NCBI GenBank assembly: GCA_041390105.1
Contig: JAWKQO010000003.1
Coordinates: 496,001-560,000, forward strand
From: Gemmatimonadota bacterium
Lineage (GTDB): Bacteria > Gemmatimonadota > Gemmatimonadetes > Longimicrobiales > Gaopeijiaceae
Reading direction: 5' to 3'
DNA length: 64,000 nt
Positions 60,047 through 64,000 of the stretch are shown in pieces. The notes under the pieces were generated by a model. That model worked only from the letters and a program-made list of their open reading frames with translations, was not told the DNA's origin and did not search any database. The position numbers and the translations under genes are program-made. Numbering within the stretch: position 1 is the first letter of the stretch; each line of letters begins with the position of its first letter.

Positions 60047-60895
60047 TCAGCGCGCTCCCGTGCGTCGCAGGGAGATCCGCCCACCGAAGGTCTCGAGGTC
60101 CAGCTCGGCACCTCCCGTCCCCAGACGGAACTCCCGACGGCGTCCCTCGCCCACCTCCGCCACCCCGGGCAGGTCCACGTCGATGTTGCCCATCACCGTG
60201 GCCACCCAGACGTCCGCGTTGGTGCCTTCCGGGATCTGCACGGTGATGTTGCCACCGTGTGAGCTGAGCACGTACTCACCGCCTGGGGAGAGCACACCCT
60301 CGTAGCGGACGTTCCCGCCCACGGAGCGGACCTCCACCTTCGAGGCGCTCATCTCGGACAGCGTCACGTTCCCGCCGATCGCCTCCACCATCACCTCTCC
60401 AGCGAGCGCTCGCAGCTCCATGGACTCCGCCGCCGACTTCAGGTGGATGGTGCCCTCCGACTCCTCGACCGTGACGCGGCCATTGATGGCATTGAGATCC
60501 ACGTCGCCGCGCCCGCCCACGATGCGCATGTCGCCCTCGATGGACTGCGCCTCCACCGCACCACCCACACCCTCGACATCCAGCGAGAAGTACATGCCAC
60601 CGACCGTCACGTCGTAGCCGCGGGGGACGGTGATCTCGTAGTCCGCGATCCCCCCACCCCAGCGGCGCTCGGTCCCGATGCGCCAGGCGTCGGCCCGGCG
60701 CCGGATCTCGATCTCCGTGCTGCGGGCATGCTCCGCCACCACCCGGATCTCGTCCCGGTCCCAGGCGCGCACCACCACACTGCCCGCCGCTCCCGACACC
60801 TCGATCTGCGTGGCGCCCGCCGCCGCGAACGTGGTGTCGGTGTCCTGGGCCACCAGCAGCGCGGCAGCCAACCCGATCGTCGCCAACCCTACCAT
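60047..60895 (-). CDS. DUF4097-type beta-strand repeat protein
   Basis: 282 residues: signal peptide-like start ending AALLVAQD, then a right-handed beta-helix-like array of short strands (GDMRIVGGRGDVDLNAINGRVTV, GEVMVEAIGGNVTL, KVEVRSVGGNVRYEG) typical of DUF4097. Such proteins are often encoded with ECF sigma/anti-sigma genes and cell-envelope sensors. ATG 60895 has AAGGAG nine bases upstream. Likely expressed with the helical-repeat gene downstream and possibly the sigma pair upstream. Confidence 0.85.
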   Translation of the reverse strand: MVGLATIGLAAALLVAQDTDTTFAAAGATQIEVSGAAGSVVVRAWDRDEIRVVAEHARSTEIEIRRRADAWRIGTERRWGGGIADYEITVPRGYDVTVGGMYFSLDVEGVGGAVEAQSIEGDMRIVGGRGDVDLNAINGRVTVEESEGTIHLKSAAESMELRALAGEVMVEAIGGNVTLSEMSASKVEVRSVGGNVRYEGVLSPGGEYVLSSHGGNITVQIPEGTNADVWVATVMGNIDVDLPGVAEVGEGRRREFRLGTGGAELDLETFGGRISLRRTGAR

Positions 60896-61007
60896 CTCCG
60901 TCTCTCCTTCTGGAACGGCTCCCCTCGGGGGTGCCGGCTCTCATCGTTCATCGTCATGTCCATCCGTGCGCCCGCTGGGCGCGTCCGTACAGCGGCGGCC
61001 GCGTCGC

Positions 61008-61736
61008 TCAGGTGGCCCGCTGCACCGCGGTCACCGCCTGCTGCAGCAACCCGAGCTTGGACTGCCACGCGCTCAAGAGGCGGCGCTCCACCACGGGACT
61101 GGCGGGATCGGCGGCCAGCGCCTGCTCCGCTTCCTGGATCGCCTGGTCGATGGTGGCGAGGCTGCGCTCGATGGTGGCGCGCGTCTCGGGCTGCAGCACG
61201 TCCGCGCCGGCCGCCAGGGCCTCCTCCAACTCCCGCACCGACTCGTCGTAGACGCGGCGCGTGTCGCTGACCGTGCGCACCAAGCCCACCGCCGACGCGG
61301 CGGGCGCAGCGGCCGTGACCGAAACCGGCTCGGGCGCCGCGCCTCCGCGACGCACGCCGAGCTGATAGGCCCCCACCGCCATCAGGCCGGCCAGACCGGC
61401 GGCCAACAGACCGTTGCGCGACAGGAAGAGCGGACGGCGGCGCTGGGGCAGCTCGATCACGGCGGCGTCTCGACGTGGTGCATCCGAGTGCAGTCCGGCC
61501 GCATCGACTTCACGCCCTGACGTATCGTGGTGGATGCGTGCCTCGATGCCCGCCCACAGGTGCGCGGGAGCCCGTGCCTCCAGCGGCAGCGCGGCCAGCG
61601 CCGCGCGGGTCTCGGCCAACTCCGCGAGCAGCGTCTGCGCCGCCGCGTCGCTTGCCAACTCGGCCTCCAGTGCGGTGGCCTCGTCGTCGCTCAGCTCGCC
61701 GTCCAGATAGTCGTTCAACCGCGCTTCATCGATCAT
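61008..61736 (-). CDS. Membrane-anchored anti-sigma factor
   Basis: 242 residues: cytoplasmic helical domain beginning MIDEARLNDYLDGELSDDEATALE (the zf-HC2-like layout but without the zinc His/Cys ligands), one transmembrane helix (about 102-124, GLLAAGLAGLMAVGAYQLG), and a periplasmic coiled-coil (SVRELEEALAAGADVL ...). It binds and inhibits the ECF sigma factor encoded just upstream; ATG overlaps the sigma stop by 4 bp. Confidence 0.83.
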   Translation of the reverse strand: MIDEARLNDYLDGELSDDEATALEAELASDAAAQTLLAELAETRAALAALPLEARAPAHLWAGIEARIHHDTSGREVDAAGLHSDAPRRDAAVIELPQRRRPLFLSRNGLLAAGLAGLMAVGAYQLGVRRGGAAPEPVSVTAAAPAASAVGLVRTVSDTRRVYDESVRELEEALAAGADVLQPETRATIERSLATIDQAIQEAEQALAADPASPVVERRLLSAWQSKLGLLQQAVTAVQRAT

Positions 61737-62317
61737 CGATCGAGCACCTCCTTCAACATCTGCCTCGCCCGGTGGACCTGCGCCTTCACCGTTCCCACGG
61801 CCACTCCCGTCATCACCGCCACTTCGCGGTACTTGAATCCTTCGATATCCCTCAGCACCAGCGCCTCGCGCGCCCGTTCCGGCAGGTGGGCCAGAGCACG
61901 TTCCAGGTCGATGCGCGTCTCCGGAAACGCGTCCTTGGCCACCGCGCCGTAGCGCTCCACGTCCGGATCGGACACCACCTTCTGCTGGCGGTCCGCTCGG
62001 GTACGCCGGTCCTGCAACACCACGTTCACCGCGAGCCGATGCATCCAGGTGGAGAACTTGGCGTCGCCCCGGAAGGACCCCAGCCGCTCCCAGGCCCGCA
62101 CGAAGCTGTCCTGCGTGAGCTCTTCGGCGCGGTCGGCATCGGCAGTCATGCGAAGGCAGAGTCCGTAGATCCGGTCCACCGTCCTGCGGTAGACCTCGGC
62201 GAAGGCCGACCGGTCCCCGGACTGTGCCCGGCGGACCAGTGCGTCTGTCGTCACCGCTCCTGCCGTCACAGGCATCCTTCGCTCGAGCTCGAGAGCCGCA
62301 TTCGTATTCCGCGTCAT
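61733..62317 (-). CDS. ECF RNA polymerase sigma factor
   Basis: 194 residues: sigma2 region (DALVRRAQSGDRSAFAEVY, DRAEELTQDSFVRAWERLGSF) and sigma4 region (ALAHLPERAREALVLRDIEGFKYREVAVMTGVAVGTVKAQVHRAR). Directs polymerase to envelope-stress promoters and is held by the coupled anti-sigma factor. ATG 62317 has no ribosome binding site; ATG 62275 with AAGG next to it is an alternative. The 198 bp upstream to the dipeptidase gene hold GC-rich runs and no gene. Confidence 0.93.
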   Translation of the reverse strand: MTRNTNAALELERRMPVTAGAVTTDALVRRAQSGDRSAFAEVYRRTVDRIYGLCLRMTADADRAEELTQDSFVRAWERLGSFRGDAKFSTWMHRLAVNVVLQDRRTRADRQQKVVSDPDVERYGAVAKDAFPETRIDLERALAHLPERAREALVLRDIEGFKYREVAVMTGVAVGTVKAQVHRARQMLKEVLDR

Positions 62318-62515
62318 TCCGAAGGGTCAGACGCGCGAGGGGGCCGGAAGGTTTGGGAAGGAAAAGGGGGCGGGCCGGCGCCGCCGACCCACCCCCCCGT
62401 CCTGCTGCAAGGGCTCCGAACCGGGCCCGGCCCCGGCGACCGCCGTCCCGGTCCGCCCCGCAGACCCCCAGGCCCCGCCCGGTCAGGCCCGCCGGACCCG
62501 CTGCCCTTGGGGCAG

Positions 62516-63661
62516 CTACTGGCTGGCCCGGCGCCCGTCCAGCTGTTCGATGGTGGCGGTCGAGGGTCCCCGCTCCCGCTGGATCCGGGCAGCCGCGGCC
62601 TCGGCCTCCCGCATGACCCGCAGCAGGTTTTCGCCGGTCAACTTCTTCAGGTCGGCCTCGGTCCAGCCGCGACGCGAGAGCTCCACCAACAGCGCCGGGA
62701 AGGTGGAGACGTCTTCCAGCCCCACCGGAGTCGACTCGATCCCGTCGAAGTCGCTGCCCAACCCCACGTGATCGATGCCGGCCACATCCCGGATGTGCTC
62801 GATGTGGTCGGCGACGTCGGCGATGGTGGCGTTCCCATCGGCGGAGACGAACGAGGGCACGAAGGTGACCATGACCACCCCGCCGTTGGCAGGCAGGCGG
62901 CGCAGCACGTCGTCCGGCACGTTGCGCGGATGGTCGGTGACGGCCTTGGCCGAGGAGTGCGAGAAGATGACGGGCGCCTCGCCCACATCCAACGCGTCGT
63001 TCATGGTGGCGGGCGAGGTGTGGGAGAGATCGACCAGCATGCCCAGCCGGTTCATCTCTCGCACCACTTCCTTGCCGAACGCCGTGAGACCGCCGTGGGT
63101 AGGCTCACCGGTTCCGGAATCGGCCCAATCGATGGTGGCCGAGTGCGTCAGCGTCATGTAGCGGGCTCCGGCCGCGTAGAACGCCCTGAGCGCGCCCAGC
63201 GAGTTCTCGATGGCGTGGCCGCCCTCCATGCCCAGCAGTGACGCGATGCGGCCCGACCCGAAGATGCGCTCGATGTCGGAGGCCGTGGTGGCCAGCGCGA
63301 AGGCGTCGGGATAGCGCTCGATGACCTGGAGCGCGATGTCGATCTGCTCGAGCTGCATCTTGGCCGCGCCCGTCTCCGCCGACTCGGCGGGGATGTAGAC
63401 GGACCAGAATTGCGCGCCCACGCCTCCACGGCGCAGCCGCTCGATGTCGGTCATGCCCGGCGTGCGCGAGCGCAGATCGTAGGCGCGCACGTCGTGCGGG
63501 GCAGCGGTGTTCTCGCGGATCGCCCAAGGCAGGTCGTTGTGCCCGTCGATCAGGGGCACCTCGCGCAGAACCTTCTGCACCTTGGCGGTGTGCGCGTCCT
63601 GCGCGAGCAGCGGGCCCGCCGCCAACAAGGAGAGGGCGGCGGTGAGATGTAGGAGTCGCAT
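62516..63661 (-). CDS. Membrane dipeptidase (peptidase family M19)
   Basis: 381 residues: signal peptide (LLAAGPLLAQD), then the renal-dipeptidase TIM barrel with IDGHNDLPWAI (metal-binding HxD), ASLLGMEGGHAI, LTHSATIDWADSG, LVDLSHTSPATMNDAL, FSHSSAKAVTDHPRNVPD and HVGLGSDFDGI. It hydrolyses dipeptides, often with a D- or dehydro-residue at the C terminus, in the periplasm with two zinc ions. It is alone in its transcription unit as far as can be seen. Confidence 0.93.
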   Translation of the reverse strand: MRLLHLTAALSLLAAGPLLAQDAHTAKVQKVLREVPLIDGHNDLPWAIRENTAAPHDVRAYDLRSRTPGMTDIERLRRGGVGAQFWSVYIPAESAETGAAKMQLEQIDIALQVIERYPDAFALATTASDIERIFGSGRIASLLGMEGGHAIENSLGALRAFYAAGARYMTLTHSATIDWADSGTGEPTHGGLTAFGKEVVREMNRLGMLVDLSHTSPATMNDALDVGEAPVIFSHSSAKAVTDHPRNVPDDVLRRLPANGGVVMVTFVPSFVSADGNATIADVADHIEHIRDVAGIDHVGLGSDFDGIESTPVGLEDVSTFPALLVELSRRGWTEADLKKLTGENLLRVMREAEAAAARIQRERGPSTATIEQLDGRRASQ

Positions 63662-63688
63662 CGGCCTCGAAACGGCGTGAGGAGCGGA

Positions 63689-64000
63689 TCAGCGGCCCGG
63701 CGCCCGCCGGGTCGAGACAACCTCCCGGGCGCGACGCCCGAGCTCCCACAACTTGTTCAAGGCCCCCGACGCTGTCGAGAAGCGGGCCGCTTCCAGCTCC
63801 ACGCGCCGCGCACCGAACCCCTGCTTGAACGCCTGCAGCCCGGGGTTGTCGTCCTGGGCGCCGCCCAGGTTGAAGCACTGCACGCCCTCCGCCCCCAAGC
63901 GCTCGCAGAGCGACTGGATCAGGAAGGGGGCAGCTCCATTCTTCCGCCCCTGGGCGGTGGTCCCGGACGACTGGTCGTAGGCGCCGCGGCTGCTCCGCAG
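63689..64000 (-). CDS. FemAB/GNAT-like acyltransferase, 3' part
   Basis: The frame is open to the window edge; the 5' part lies outside. The visible 103 residues include AAPFLIQSLCERLGAEGVQCFNLGG, then DDNPGLQAFKQGFGARRVEL, the C-terminal signature of the GNAT-type lipid II:glycine or FemAB-like (BioF2) transferases. Such enzymes attach amino acids or acyl groups to peptidoglycan or polysaccharide precursors. Family call is moderately secure; function cannot be narrowed. Confidence 0.65.
   Translation of the reverse strand: MRSSRGAYDQSSGTTAQGRKNGAAPFLIQSLCERLGAEGVQCFNLGGAQDDNPGLQAFKQGFGARRVELEAARFSTASGALNKLWELGRRAREVVSTRRAPGR

Overview
The window is high-GC bacterial chromosome, densely coded on both strands, with no tRNA, rRNA, insertion sequence or CRISPR array that I could see. 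The gene content is outer-membrane barrels, a TonB receptor with a DUF4249-like lipoprotein partner, PorV-type and DUF5916 proteins, a MoxR/DUF58/BatA/DUF4159/DUF4175 block, and many GTG and apparently leaderless starts. This suggests a diderm close to Gemmatimonadota. That placement is inferred from gene families and not from a marker gene.

Layout. 1-26.4 kb is mostly housekeeping and envelope: the end of an ABC-class ATPase gene, a DtxR-type regulator, a zinc alcohol dehydrogenase, a TonB receptor plus lipoprotein, D-cysteine desulfhydrase-like enzyme, a spondin-domain lipoprotein, methyltransferase with fluoride channel, VOC protein, threonine ammonia-lyase, a DEAD-box helicase, an LMW phosphatase with fructosamine-kinase pair (predicted protein deglycation), an aminotransferase, a degenerate DEAD-box protein with an intact-looking DbpA-type RNA-binding domain, HU, a K+ channel and a DUF5916 protein.

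26.5-37 kb holds the most interesting system, a lasso peptide locus. A translationally coupled operon (26780-33492) encodes a PqqD-like recognition element, a B2 leader protease, an asparagine-synthetase-like cyclase without the glutaminase Cys, an HPr-kinase-like peptide kinase, an ABC ATPase, an ABC-2 permease and a nucleotidyltransferase, followed by a PorV-like barrel. No precursor lies beside these genes. A 54-codon gene at 36725-36889, beyond an oppositely oriented alpha/beta-hydrolase gene, carries the exact leader spacing Y-x2-P-x5-G-x5-T, a candidate ring ending at Asp27, and a C-terminal Ser that suits the kinase. It has a strong ribosome binding site and a very long terminator hairpin.

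38.4-52.8 kb is one long plus-strand operon of an envelope/stress-type complex: VWA/GATase-like protein, Cys-less caspase-like protein, TPR metallopeptidase, DUF4159, MoxR ATPase, DUF58, BatA-like, and a DUF4175-like coiled-coil protein with a Gly-Gln collagen-like tract. 52.9-54.7 kb looks like a small zinc-responsive group: Fur/Zur-type repressor, MerC-type membrane protein, a barrel protein and a Fur-type box between the last two. 54.7-64 kb holds a double VanZ protein, an Ig/FN3 lipoprotein, a helical-repeat protein of the type found in M56/BlaR proteins, a DUF4097 protein, an anti-sigma/ECF sigma pair, an M19 dipeptidase and the 3' part of a FemAB/GNAT-like gene.
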